Shown here piece by piece: positions 53,568 to 63,585 of a DNA stretch of 64,000 nucleotides. Each line of letters opens with the position of its first letter. Within the stretch, counting starts at the first letter, position 1. This DNA comes from Silvania confinis (GTDB lineage Bacteria; Pseudomonadota; Gammaproteobacteria; Enterobacterales; Enterobacteriaceae), in NCBI RefSeq assembly GCF_025564085.1, contig NZ_JAMGZJ010000078.1, forward strand, positions 930,001 through 994,000, in the 5' to 3' direction. The notes below the pieces were generated by a model that worked only from the letters and a program-made list of their open reading frames with translations, ran no database searches and was not told the origin of the DNA. Both the position numbers and the translations under genes were made by a program.

Positions 53568-54620
53568 TCAGGCAGGGATATTCAGGGAACGAAACACCAA
53601 CATCACCAGGCCGATAATCGCGATCGCCATCAGGATGCTGGCGCAGCGCATCACCGCCTGAATCGGTTCGGTAAGCCATAAGGTGTCCTGAATAAAAACA
53701 ATGATCCACGCCACGGCAAACTGACGGCCAAAATAACTGAACGACGGTTTTCCCTGTTGCAGGTGGCACCCCAGCCATACGCCAGCAGTCAGCGTGGTGA
53801 TGTACAAAACAGGGGAATGGTGCAGCAACGGCAACAGCAGCAAACTCAGCAGCGTCGCGGCCAGGCAACCGGCAAAACGCTGCTGCATACGCTGATTGAT
53901 CTGCACCTGGACCGGCTGCGCAGAGGGCGGCAGCACAAAGAGTGCCAGCACTGACACCATCGCCTGCCAGAAACCGGTCATCTGGAAAGCAAGCAGGAGC
54001 GGTGTCACCAGCAGCAGAGCGATAGCGGCCTGCAATGGCAACAGCAATCGTGATGGCGGTTTAGGATGGCTTTCCGAATGTTGCTTAGGCGGGGATCGAC
54101 GGTTCAGGGGATAAAACAGGATCGTGACCAACACACAGATCGCGCAACCCAGCGCGACTTCTTCGATGCGGTTAAACGTGAAGATGAAAAGCGTGCGAAA
54201 GTCAGTGGTCTTCTGGGCTTCGGCCATCACCATCATCGCCGTTACCCCGCCCAGCACCCACGAGTAGGACCATGTCGACACCTCCGCACGCCAGACGGCG
54301 ATCCCGCCGATGACGGCGCAAAACACCACCAGGAAAGCCGGGTTGTGACTAAGGTACGGCGCCACCAGCAGGCCCAGGCCGCCGCCGGCCAGGGTGCCGG
54401 TTACCCGGTGGATAGCCCGCAGAGTCGATGCCTTAATGGACGTATTCATGACCGCAAAGCTGCTTAGCGCCGCCCAGCCGGGGTAATCGAGTCCCAGCGC
54501 ATTTGAACACAGCACCGACAGCAGCAGGGCAACGATCACCTGAATCGCGAACATGTCCTGGCGCAACATCGCTCGTGCGCGACAAAGCCATTTTTTGAGG
54601 CGGGAACTGAATGTGTTCAC
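53568..54620 (-). CDS. FUSC/aromatic acid exporter-like membrane protein
   Basis: 350 aa from a GTG at 54620 (GGTG upstream). Two blocks of about six helices each (residues 25-160 and 195-345), separated by a short polar linker with basic and proline residues. The first block has the FUSC-type pattern YPGWAALSSFAVMNTSIKAS and HRVTGTLAGGGLGLLVAP. Related to AaeB/YccS-type efflux proteins but lacks their cytoplasmic domain and is about half their length. Substrate unknown. Confidence 0.75.
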   Translation of the reverse strand: MNTFSSRLKKWLCRARAMLRQDMFAIQVIVALLLSVLCSNALGLDYPGWAALSSFAVMNTSIKASTLRAIHRVTGTLAGGGLGLLVAPYLSHNPAFLVVFCAVIGGIAVWRAEVSTWSYSWVLGGVTAMMVMAEAQKTTDFRTLFIFTFNRIEEVALGCAICVLVTILFYPLNRRSPPKQHSESHPKPPSRLLLPLQAAIALLLVTPLLLAFQMTGFWQAMVSVLALFVLPPSAQPVQVQINQRMQQRFAGCLAATLLSLLLLPLLHHSPVLYITTLTAGVWLGCHLQQGKPSFSYFGRQFAVAWIIVFIQDTLWLTEPIQAVMRCASILMAIAIIGLVMLVFRSLNIPA

Positions 54621-54702
54621 CAGTAGGCACCTTTTTTATGGGTGCTTTAATTCTATCTCAGGTTGCTGTCTCTGCCTGGGGACTGCTTAGTAAAGATAGC
54701 GT

Positions 54703-55599
54703 TCACTCAATATTTCCCCTGCCATGCAGTGGACTCACAATATTGATGCCCCTGGCGAGTTTTTCCTTATTTCCCCGGTGATCCTCCAGAAGGATGGCAA
54801 TAAACAAACTGTCCAGCAGATTCAATTGAACAATTCTGGCCACCGCATTTTGGCCGAGGAGGGGGCCGCTCATCGCAGGGCTGAAGATAGACAGATCGGA
54901 AGACTGCGAAAGCGGAGAGCCGTTATCGTTGGTAATGCAGATAATTTTTGCCTTGTGCGCCCGGGCAGTCGTTACCGCATTTAGCGTTTCCCGGGTGACG
55001 CCGGTTTGCGAAATCGCAATGACGACATCATTTTCCCCAAGCTGGCTAGCGGCCATTAACATCAAATGAACATCGCTGTAGGCATGGCTAATGATGCCCA
55101 GTCGCAAAAGTTTATGTTCAAAATCCAGTCCGACCGAGGCCGATCCCCCGACACCATAGATGATGACTCTGTTGGCGTTGAAAATCAGATGAGCCGCCCG
55201 GCCTATAGTCACGGGATCCGCCACGGAACGCGCTTCTTTCAGGGCTTGAATACTGTTTGAAAATACCTTATCCAGCACTGCATCCAGGCTGTCATGCTCC
55301 GTGACTTCTTCTTCTTTCTCGTAGGGCAAGGAATTGAAATAACTGATGAGAGAACTTCGCAGTTCTCTAAAACCCGAAAACCCTATCTTTTTGGCCACTT
55401 TGACCAGCAGAGGCTCTGAAACGTTAAGCGTCGTGGCGACTTCACGCAGACTGGTTGTCTGGCAAATGTTTCCTTTGATGATGAGCCATTCTACGATTTT
55501 ACGCTCAGTGGGATTTAACTGGGACAGCGACATTTTAATCCGTGCGCCTATAGCCAGTGGGCTCTCCATTTCCTTTTCTGCATCTTGGTTATCAGTCAT
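54703..55599 (-). CDS. RpiR/MurR-family regulator with SIS domain
   Basis: 298 aa. N-terminal RpiR helix-turn-helix (TSLREVATTLNVSEPLLVKV) and a C-terminal SIS sugar-phosphate-binding domain (VIIYGVGGSASVGLDFEHKL, VVIAISQTGVTRETLNAV). It is divergent from the PTS operon and very likely controls it, sensing a sugar phosphate. E. coli RpiR/AlsR, of the same family, controls rpiB and the allose genes, and both gene types occur in this operon. The start may alternatively be the ATG at 55569. Confidence 0.85.
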   Translation of the reverse strand: MTDNQDAEKEMESPLAIGARIKMSLSQLNPTERKIVEWLIIKGNICQTTSLREVATTLNVSEPLLVKVAKKIGFSGFRELRSSLISYFNSLPYEKEEEVTEHDSLDAVLDKVFSNSIQALKEARSVADPVTIGRAAHLIFNANRVIIYGVGGSASVGLDFEHKLLRLGIISHAYSDVHLMLMAASQLGENDVVIAISQTGVTRETLNAVTTARAHKAKIICITNDNGSPLSQSSDLSIFSPAMSGPLLGQNAVARIVQLNLLDSLFIAILLEDHRGNKEKLARGINIVSPLHGRGNIE

Positions 55600-55970
55600 T
55601 CTCAGCGCCGTCTCTGTGGTGAAAAGAGTAAGAGATAAGAGTATCACAAGATTTTATCAGGGCTGAATGCTCACCTTGGATTTTTTCACGGAACCATCAT
55701 AATTCGTGAATTTTTGTGGGCGCGCGTATGCCCATCACCTCCTTACCCTCCCGTAGATGCCACCATAACTGATGATTTTGCGTATCAATAAAGTCGTCTA
55801 CTTCACGTTTTATAAAATTAGCGTAAATTTTTAACGAGGAGTCATTGACTGGCACTAACTTCACAATAATAATAATTTTCGTGAAGTTGGCTCGTAATGA
55901 AGATACGGAAAACTTCAATTCAGTGTTCATATTTCATTTCTTGTTATCCCTGATATGGTCGAAAAACATT
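55600..55970. promoter_or_regulatory. Control region of the PTS operon with repeated TTCACG/CGTGAA sites
   Basis: Half sites: TTCACG (55685), CGTGAA (55705), TTCACG (55802), and the 8-bp inverted repeat AACTTCAC / GTGAAGTT (55857-55888). These are candidate binding sites for the divergent RpiR-type regulator. A 77-codon minus-strand frame (55697-55930) covers most of the region; it has a poor ribosome site and I do not accept it as a gene. Confidence 0.45.
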
Positions 55971-57581
55971 ATGAAAACAGAGATATTTGGAATACTTCAG
56001 AGAACGGGGCGCTCATTCATGCTGCCGATAGCGCTCCTGCCTGTAGCGGGTTTGCTGTTAGGGATCGGCGCATCCTTTACCAATCAGACCACTATTGAAG
56101 CCTATGGGCTTCAGTCGTTGCTGGGTGAAGGAACGCTACTTCATACTTTGCTCACCGTAATGAAAAGTGCCGGGAGTGTGGTTTTTGCCAATTTACCGGT
56201 CCTCTTCGCGATTGGTGTTGCACTGGGCATGGCTAAAAAAGAAAAAGAAGTGGCGGCGATTTCAGGCGCTATCGGATTTTTAATTATGCATGCCACCATC
56301 AACGCAATGCTTGAAATCAACGGTTTGCTTGCACCGGGTGCCCTGCCAGAAGGGGCCTTAGGGATGACGCTGGGTGTCAACTCTCTGCAAATGGGGGTAT
56401 TTGGTGGCGTTATCACCGGACTCGGCGTAGCAGCGCTGCATAACCGTTACTACCGAATTGAACTGCCTGCGACGTTTGCATTTTTTGGTGGTACACGATT
56501 TATTCCCATCATCTCTGCACTTGCCTTTGTGGTGGTTGGCATCCTGATGTTCTTTATCTGGCCGGTGGTGCAAAACGCGATTCTGCATTTGGGCGATCTG
56601 GTCAACAATGCGGGATATGCAGGGACATTTATCTATGGACTGACTGAGCGAGCGTTGATCCCCTTTGGTCTGCATCACGTCTTTGCGATGCCATTCCTGC
56701 AGACCGGGCTAGGTGGGACACATCTGATCGACGGCGTGGCCGTATCAGGTGCGACCAACATTTTCTTTGCCGAACTGGCCAGCCCCCACACACAGCTGTT
56801 CTCTGTTGATGCAACACGGTTTATGGCGGGTAAATTCCCTTTCTACCTGTTTGGTATTCCTGCTGCGGCGCTGGCTATCTACCACACCGCCCGACCTGAA
56901 AAACGCAAACTGGTTTTCGGTCTGCTGCTGTCCGCTACGCTAACGGCCGTGCTGACCGGGATCACCGAACCGATTGAATTCTCATTCCTGTTTGCTGCAC
57001 CGTTACTGTATGTCATCCATTGTGTGCTGGCGGGTCTGTCCTTCATGCTGTGCCATATTTTTAGTGTCGGCGTGGGGCAGGCATTTTCAGGCAGTCTGAT
57101 TGACTTTGTACTTTTTGGCATCATGCAGGGGAATGCAAAAACACACTGGGTAAATGCCATTCTGATCGGGATCCCACTGTTCCCCATTTATTACTTCAGT
57201 TTCCGTTTCTGTATTACTCATTTTAATTTTAAAACGCCGGGGCGTGAAGACGACGAGCAGGAAACTAAGTTGTACACCCGCAAAGATCTCGATGCGCGTA
57301 AACAAACTCGTATTGAAAACAGCAATACATCCCAGAGTGACGAGGTTTCAGCTCTCATTATTTCTGGTTTGGGCGGCGCGGATAATATTGCCGACCTGGA
57401 TTGTTGCGCCACACGTTTACGCATCACTGTGCTGGACGAAAGTCAGGTTGATGATGTCCAACTGAAAGCCTCTGGTGCCAAAGGCGTAATACGAAAAGGA
57501 AAGGGCATTCAGGTAATTTACGGACCTCACGTCACGTTGATTAAATCAGGTCTGGAAGAGTGCCTGGACACTACCGCATAA
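55971..57581 (+). CDS. Glucose-superfamily PTS EIIBC (IIC-IIB)
   Basis: 536 aa. Residues 1-400 form the IIC permease (MLPIALLPVAGLLLGIGAS, FIYGLTERALIPFGLHH, LTGITEPIEFSFLFA). A linker then leads to the IIB domain, with phospho-Cys479 in LDCCATRLRITV. It has no IIA domain, so it should use EIIA-Glc (Crr). The likely start is the ATG at 55971 (MKTEIFGILQRTGRSF), although its ribosome site is weak. First gene of an operon with rpiB-like, epimerase and GH1 genes; it imports and phosphorylates the operon's glycoside. Confidence 0.88.
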   Translation: MKTEIFGILQRTGRSFMLPIALLPVAGLLLGIGASFTNQTTIEAYGLQSLLGEGTLLHTLLTVMKSAGSVVFANLPVLFAIGVALGMAKKEKEVAAISGAIGFLIMHATINAMLEINGLLAPGALPEGALGMTLGVNSLQMGVFGGVITGLGVAALHNRYYRIELPATFAFFGGTRFIPIISALAFVVVGILMFFIWPVVQNAILHLGDLVNNAGYAGTFIYGLTERALIPFGLHHVFAMPFLQTGLGGTHLIDGVAVSGATNIFFAELASPHTQLFSVDATRFMAGKFPFYLFGIPAAALAIYHTARPEKRKLVFGLLLSATLTAVLTGITEPIEFSFLFAAPLLYVIHCVLAGLSFMLCHIFSVGVGQAFSGSLIDFVLFGIMQGNAKTHWVNAILIGIPLFPIYYFSFRFCITHFNFKTPGREDDEQETKLYTRKDLDARKQTRIENSNTSQSDEVSALIISGLGGADNIADLDCCATRLRITVLDESQVDDVQLKASGAKGVIRKGKGIQVIYGPHVTLIKSGLEECLDTTA

Positions 57582-57644
57582 ATACCAGGTGCACAGCACC
57601 TGATGATTATCCTCATGATATCCCTAAAGTTTAGGAAGAAATTT

Positions 57645-58088
57645 ATGAAAATTGCTATTGGCTGTGATCACGTTGGCATTATTTTAAAACCTGTAATTAC
57701 TGAACATCTTATGCAGCGCGGGATTACAGTTATTGATAAAGGTGCGCACTCTGACACCCGTACCGATTATCCCATCTATGGTAAAGCCGTTGCAGAAGCC
57801 GTTGTTTCAGGGGAGGCCGATTTAGGGATTTTAATTTGTGGTTCAGGGATCGGGATCTCAATCACTGCCAATAAAGTTAACGGAATTCGTGCCGTGGTCT
57901 GTAGTGAGCCTTATTCAGCAAAATTATCACGATCTCACAATAATACCAACGTGCTCGCCTTCGGCTCACGGGTGATCGGTTCTGAGCTTGCAAAAATGAT
58001 TGTCGATGCCTGGCTTGACTCTGCATTTGAAGGCGAACGCCATCAAACTCGCGTGGAAATGATCGCTGACGTTGAAAAGGAACAATGA
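57645..58088 (+). CDS. rpiB: RpiB-family isomerase (ribose-5-P / allose-6-P isomerase)
   Basis: 147 aa from the ATG at 57645 behind AGGAAG. It is very close to E. coli RpiB: GCDHVG at the start, catalytic Cys65 in GILICGSGIGISI, and SHNNTNVLAFGSRVIG. E. coli RpiB is known to isomerise D-allose-6-phosphate to allulose-6-phosphate besides ribose-5-phosphate. Next to an AlsE-like epimerase, the allose-6-P role is the more attractive reading. Its stop overlaps the next start (ATGATG). Confidence 0.85.
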   Translation: MKIAIGCDHVGIILKPVITEHLMQRGITVIDKGAHSDTRTDYPIYGKAVAEAVVSGEADLGILICGSGIGISITANKVNGIRAVVCSEPYSAKLSRSHNNTNVLAFGSRVIGSELAKMIVDAWLDSAFEGERHQTRVEMIADVEKEQ

Positions 58089-58777
58089 TGAAAACTCAAT
58101 TTTGTCCTTCATTAATGTGTGTTGATTTTTCACGCCTCGGCGAAGAACTGGAAAATCTTGAATCAGCGGGTGCAGCCCTGTTCCATATCGATGTTATGGA
58201 TGGCCATTTTGTGCCCAACTTTGCGCTAGGCCCGGAAGACATTAAAGCCGTATCTAAACTGGCAACGGTGCCCTACGACGTACATTTGATGGTGACGAAT
58301 CCTGATCCTTATATTGATCGCTTCGCGGAGCTGGGCTGTAGCATTATCTATGTTCATGCCGAATCACCGATTCATTTGCATCGTACCTTGAGTAATATTC
58401 GCAGCAAAGGCATTAAAGCCGGTGTAGCGATTAATCCTGGAACCTCTTTGAGCATACTTGAAGAGGTGCTGGATGTTGTGGATGTGGTGATGGTTATGTC
58501 GGTCAACCCGGGCTTTGCCGGCCAGCCTTTTATTGCGGCATCGGTGGGTAAAATTCGGCGCCTGAAAGCGATGCTACAACAGCATCATAGTCATGCTCAG
58601 ATTGCTGTCGATGGGGCAATCTCACCTGATGTCGTAAGAACGCTGGGAACGGATGTCGACATGTATATTTTAGGAACAGCGGGCTTATTCCGTAAAGATA
58701 TGTCCTACTCTCAGGCGATGTCCGTTCTGCGCGAACAGATTGCGTTATCAGCAGCCTCAGCTGAACAACCTCTCTGA
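58085..58777 (+). CDS. Ribulose-phosphate 3-epimerase family, AlsE-like (allulose-6-P 3-epimerase)
   Basis: 230 aa TIM barrel with metal ligands in FHIDVMDGHFVPN, VHLMV and the Asp of AVDGAIS. Three positions follow AlsE and not Rpe: SLMCVDF (AlsE SLMCMDL; Rpe SILSADF), PGFAGQPFI (AlsE identical; Rpe PGFGGQSFI) and LGTAGLF (AlsE VGTSGLF). This suggests epimerisation of D-allulose-6-P to D-fructose-6-P. The start codon overlaps the rpiB-like stop; ATG 58088 is an alternative. Confidence 0.8.
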   Translation: MMKTQFCPSLMCVDFSRLGEELENLESAGAALFHIDVMDGHFVPNFALGPEDIKAVSKLATVPYDVHLMVTNPDPYIDRFAELGCSIIYVHAESPIHLHRTLSNIRSKGIKAGVAINPGTSLSILEEVLDVVDVVMVMSVNPGFAGQPFIAASVGKIRRLKAMLQQHHSHAQIAVDGAISPDVVRTLGTDVDMYILGTAGLFRKDMSYSQAMSVLREQIALSAASAEQPL

Positions 58778-58792
58778 ACTGAAACGCCTTAA

Positions 58793-60256
<1,464 letters not shown>

Positions 60257-60307
60257 TTGGCTGGATATCATTAATTATCCAGTCTGATGTTGATTATGCG
60301 AAATGAA

Positions 60308-60338
60308 AAACCTTCGGCATTTCCGGAGGTTTTTTTAT
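60308..60338 (+). terminator. Rho-independent terminator of the PTS/GH1 operon
   Basis: AAACCTtCGG / CCGgAGGTTT arms around CATTT, followed by T's. Confidence 0.75.
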
Positions 60339-60381
60339 ACGCACCATGAATGGAAAAGAGATATCACCGTCTGGTTTCAAC

Positions 60382-61275
60382 TTAATCTACATTCCCCCGG
60401 ATCCCCTCCAGCAGGCTGTTTTTCGCAAATGCAACGCGGGGTTGGCGCAGCGAGGCAGGCATCCAGATCAGGTTATAGCTGATAAGGGTATCGCCCACCG
60501 GCGAGGGGATTTCCACCAGCTCATTCCGCTTGAGTTCCTCGTGGTACAAGTATTCCGGCAGTACGGTCCAGCCAAAGCCTTTTGTCAGCAGGGTTCTCAG
60601 CGCGCGCAGATCCTGGCCGACCGCGGCGGGAAGGGCGTCGGGAGCCGGAATATGGTTGGTCGCCATCCAGTTATCGATCAGCGACAGTTCAAGGTTGTAC
60701 GCCAGCAGCGGTTCCGCGCGCAGTGCTTCGGTCAGCGAGTCGGCCTGCAGCAGGCGGCGGGCAACGCTGGGGCTGGCGACCGCCCGCACGGTGTTGGTGT
60801 AGATCACCTCGCTCTTCAGCCGCTCGTCGGTCACCGGATGCGCCGAAATCCCCAGCTCGCAGCGACCTTCCAGTAGCATCTGGGTGACCAGCGGGCCATC
60901 CCCGGTGTGCATTCGCACCCGGATATCCGCTTCCAGCAGCGGTACTAGCCCGTCGGGCAGTTTTTCGGCCATAAAATCGGCGTGACCGATGATCTGCAGC
61001 GTCCCGGCGATCCCGGACGAGCGCGCCCGGGCGGTGGCGAGGGCGGCTTCTGCGGCATCGAGCTTATTACCAATATCGGCGGCCAGCTCATCGGCGGCAG
61101 ACGTCGGCACGACGCCCTGTGTCTGCCGTTCAAACAGCATTCTGCCTACCGCCGATTCCAGCCCGGCAATGTGCTGCGAGACGGCAGGCTGCGTCAGATT
61201 CAGCGTTCTGGCGGCGGCGCTAATCGAGCGATGGCGGTAAACCTCAACGAATGTCCTCAAGCGAATCAGCGACAT
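60382..61275 (-). CDS. LysR-family transcriptional regulator
   Basis: 297 aa from the ATG at 61275 (MSLIRLRTFVEVYRHRSISA). Helix-turn-helix NLTQPAVSQHIAGLESAVGR and a full effector domain. It is divergent from the aldehyde dehydrogenase gene at 61383 and probably controls it, as is usual for divergent LysR genes. Confidence 0.86.
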   Translation of the reverse strand: MSLIRLRTFVEVYRHRSISAAARTLNLTQPAVSQHIAGLESAVGRMLFERQTQGVVPTSAADELAADIGNKLDAAEAALATARARSSGIAGTLQIIGHADFMAEKLPDGLVPLLEADIRVRMHTGDGPLVTQMLLEGRCELGISAHPVTDERLKSEVIYTNTVRAVASPSVARRLLQADSLTEALRAEPLLAYNLELSLIDNWMATNHIPAPDALPAAVGQDLRALRTLLTKGFGWTVLPEYLYHEELKRNELVEIPSPVGDTLISYNLIWMPASLRQPRVAFAKNSLLEGIRGNVD

Positions 61276-61382
61276 AACTTCCCCATAAAAATATTTATAC
61301 CCCTGACAAAATAGCGTTGTTAGCGCCGGAACGCCAGATCCGGCAAGCTTAACCCATCGCAACGAACCACGGATTACTGATT

Positions 61383-62798
61383 ATGTTAAACACCCCCCAC
61401 GCATCACTCCAGGCGCAGCTCACCACGATGAAAACCGCGCATCTGCAGGCGGGTCCCGCCAGTGCTGAACTGCGCAAAGACCGCCTGCTGCGTGCCGCAA
61501 CGCTGATAACGGAGAATCATAAGGCCATCAATGACGCGCTCAATCGCGACTTTGGTCACCGCAGCGAGTATCAGTCAATGATTGTCGATATGGCGACGAC
61601 CGTGACGATGCTGCGCCATTCCGCAGAGCAGGTTAGCGAGTGGATGAAACCTGAACGCGTCGACGCGCCTTTTGCCGGAATGCAGGCGTGGATTGAGCAG
61701 CAGCCGCTGGGCGTGGTGGGGATCATCAGCCCGTGGAACTTCCCCATTAACCTGGCGTTCGGGCCGCTGGCGGGGGTGTTTGCCGCAGGCAATACCGCGA
61801 TGCTCAAGCCGTCCGAGCTGACGCCGTTCACCTCGGCGCTGCTGGCGGATCTTGTCCCGCAGTACTTTGCGGAAAATGAACTGCAGGTTGTGCTGGGTGA
61901 TGCCGAGGTAGGCCTGGCATTCAGCGGTTTGCCATTCGATCACCTGATCTTCACCGGCAGCACCACCGTCGGTAAGCATGTGATGCGCGCCGCAGCGGAG
62001 AATCTGGTGCCGGTCACCCTCGAACTGGGCGGCAAATCCCCGGTGTTTATCGACACCGACGCGGATATGGCGCAAGCAATGGCGAAGACGCTGACGATCA
62101 AAACCTTCAACGCCGGGCAGATCTGCCTTTCGCCTGACTATCTGCTGGTGCCGCAGCAGAGCGTGGAGACGCTGGTTGAAGCCGCGCGGGACTTTATGCA
62201 GCGCAGCTTCCCGACCGTTCAGGCGAACCCGGACTACACCGCGATTATCAGTCCGCGTCATTTTGCGCGTCTGGTAGCGCTTCTGGACGATGCGCGCAGT
62301 AAAGGGGCCACCGTCATCAGCCTCGCGCCAGAAGGGGAAGCCGACTTCGATGCCGCGACCCGCAAGATCGCTCCGCATCTGGTGCTCGAGGTTAACGACA
62401 GCATGCTCATCATGCAGGAAGAGATTTTCGGCCCGCTGCTGCCGGTCGTCACCTTCAGCCAAAGTGAAGAGGCGCTGGCCTGGATTAATGCCCATCCACG
62501 CCCGCTGGCGGCGTACTACTTCGGGAACAATGCGGCAAGTCAGGCTACCTTTATTACCAACACTACCTCCGGCGCGGTGGTGATTAACGATGTCATGACC
62601 CACGCCGCGATCGACGGCCTGCCGTTTGGTGGCGTCGGGGCATCCGGAATGGGGGCGTATCACGGGATCCACGGTTTCAGACGCTTTAGCCACCAGAAAC
62701 CGGTCGTGGTACAGAACGTGGACGGCGAGTCCAACCTGCGCCTGCGTGCGCCGTATCAGGACAAAACCGCCAGCATCGTCGCCTTTTTGCAAGGCTGA
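61383..62798 (+). CDS. Coniferyl-aldehyde-type aldehyde dehydrogenase
   Basis: 471 aa class-3-like ALDH. Catalytic Cys in NAGQICLSPDY, general-base Glu in LELGGKSPVF, SPWNFPINL and IFTGSTTVGK for NAD(P). The C-terminal PFGGVGASGMGAYHG pattern matches coniferyl aldehyde dehydrogenases, which oxidise aromatic or aliphatic aldehydes. First gene of a group with a DJ-1-like protein and a nitroreductase. ATG at 61383. Confidence 0.83.
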   Translation: MLNTPHASLQAQLTTMKTAHLQAGPASAELRKDRLLRAATLITENHKAINDALNRDFGHRSEYQSMIVDMATTVTMLRHSAEQVSEWMKPERVDAPFAGMQAWIEQQPLGVVGIISPWNFPINLAFGPLAGVFAAGNTAMLKPSELTPFTSALLADLVPQYFAENELQVVLGDAEVGLAFSGLPFDHLIFTGSTTVGKHVMRAAAENLVPVTLELGGKSPVFIDTDADMAQAMAKTLTIKTFNAGQICLSPDYLLVPQQSVETLVEAARDFMQRSFPTVQANPDYTAIISPRHFARLVALLDDARSKGATVISLAPEGEADFDAATRKIAPHLVLEVNDSMLIMQEEIFGPLLPVVTFSQSEEALAWINAHPRPLAAYYFGNNAASQATFITNTTSGAVVINDVMTHAAIDGLPFGGVGASGMGAYHGIHGFRRFSHQKPVVVQNVDGESNLRLRAPYQDKTASIVAFLQG

Positions 62799-62839
62799 TT
62801 CAGACAGACAACATCCGACACGATTAACGGGAGTTAACA

Positions 62840-63517
62840 ATGAAAGTATTAATGGTTCTGACGTCTCACAGTGAACTGGGCAACACCGGCAAGAAAACCG
62901 GCTTCTGGCTGGAAGAGTTTGCGGCCCCTTACTATGTCTTCAAGGACGCGGGTGCCGAGGTGGTGCTGGCCTCTCCGGCAGGCGGCCAGCCGCCGCTGGA
63001 TCCGAAAAGCGATCTTCCTGATTTCCAGACCGAACTGACCCATCGCTTCAAGGCCGACCCGGTGGCGCAGCGCGAACTGGCGAATACCGTCAAGCTCGAC
63101 ACCGTTCGTCAGGACGATTTTGACACCGTCTTTTACCCAGGGGGCCACGGTCCGCTGTGGGATCTGGCCGAATCACAGGACTCCATCGCCCTGATTGAAG
63201 CCTTTGATCGTGCCGGTAAAAACATTGGCTTCGTCTGCCATGCACCGGGCGTGCTGCGTCATGTAAAATCCGCCTCCGGCGAACCGCGGGTTAAAGGCCG
63301 TCAGGTGACCGGGTTTACCAATGGCGAAGAGGCCGATGTGGAACTGACTGACGTGGTGCCATTCCTGATTGAAGATGAGTTTATTGCCCAGGGTGCCGAT
63401 TACCAGAAAGGCCCGAACTGGGCACCGTTTATCGTCGAAGACGGTAATCTGATTACCGGCCAGAACCCGGCCAGTTCCGAAGGGGTGGCAAAAGCGCTGG
63501 TTGCCCGTCTTCGCTGA
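62840..63517 (+). CDS. DJ-1/PfpI family protein (Hsp31/glyoxalase III-like)
   Basis: 225 aa. Nucleophile elbow with Cys133-His134 (GFVCHAPGVL) and a Glu at position 25 or 26 (FWLEEFAAPYYVF) for the catalytic pair. Members of this subgroup convert methylglyoxal to lactate without glutathione or repair glycated proteins. It starts 41 bp after the aldehyde dehydrogenase gene with its own ribosome site (GGGAG), so both are likely cotranscribed. Confidence 0.82.
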   Translation: MKVLMVLTSHSELGNTGKKTGFWLEEFAAPYYVFKDAGAEVVLASPAGGQPPLDPKSDLPDFQTELTHRFKADPVAQRELANTVKLDTVRQDDFDTVFYPGGHGPLWDLAESQDSIALIEAFDRAGKNIGFVCHAPGVLRHVKSASGEPRVKGRQVTGFTNGEEADVELTDVVPFLIEDEFIAQGADYQKGPNWAPFIVEDGNLITGQNPASSEGVAKALVARLR

Positions 63518-63585
63518 TCGCATAGAGTGATAAATAACAATGTACGGCAGGCTGTTAGGCTTTTGCGTTCGACCCTGGAGAGTAT

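Noticed and set aside
55697..55930. 77-codon minus-strand frame between the RpiR and PTS genes
   Set aside because: Weak ribosome site, no recognisable family, and it covers the inverted repeats of a divergent control region. Kept only as a remark.
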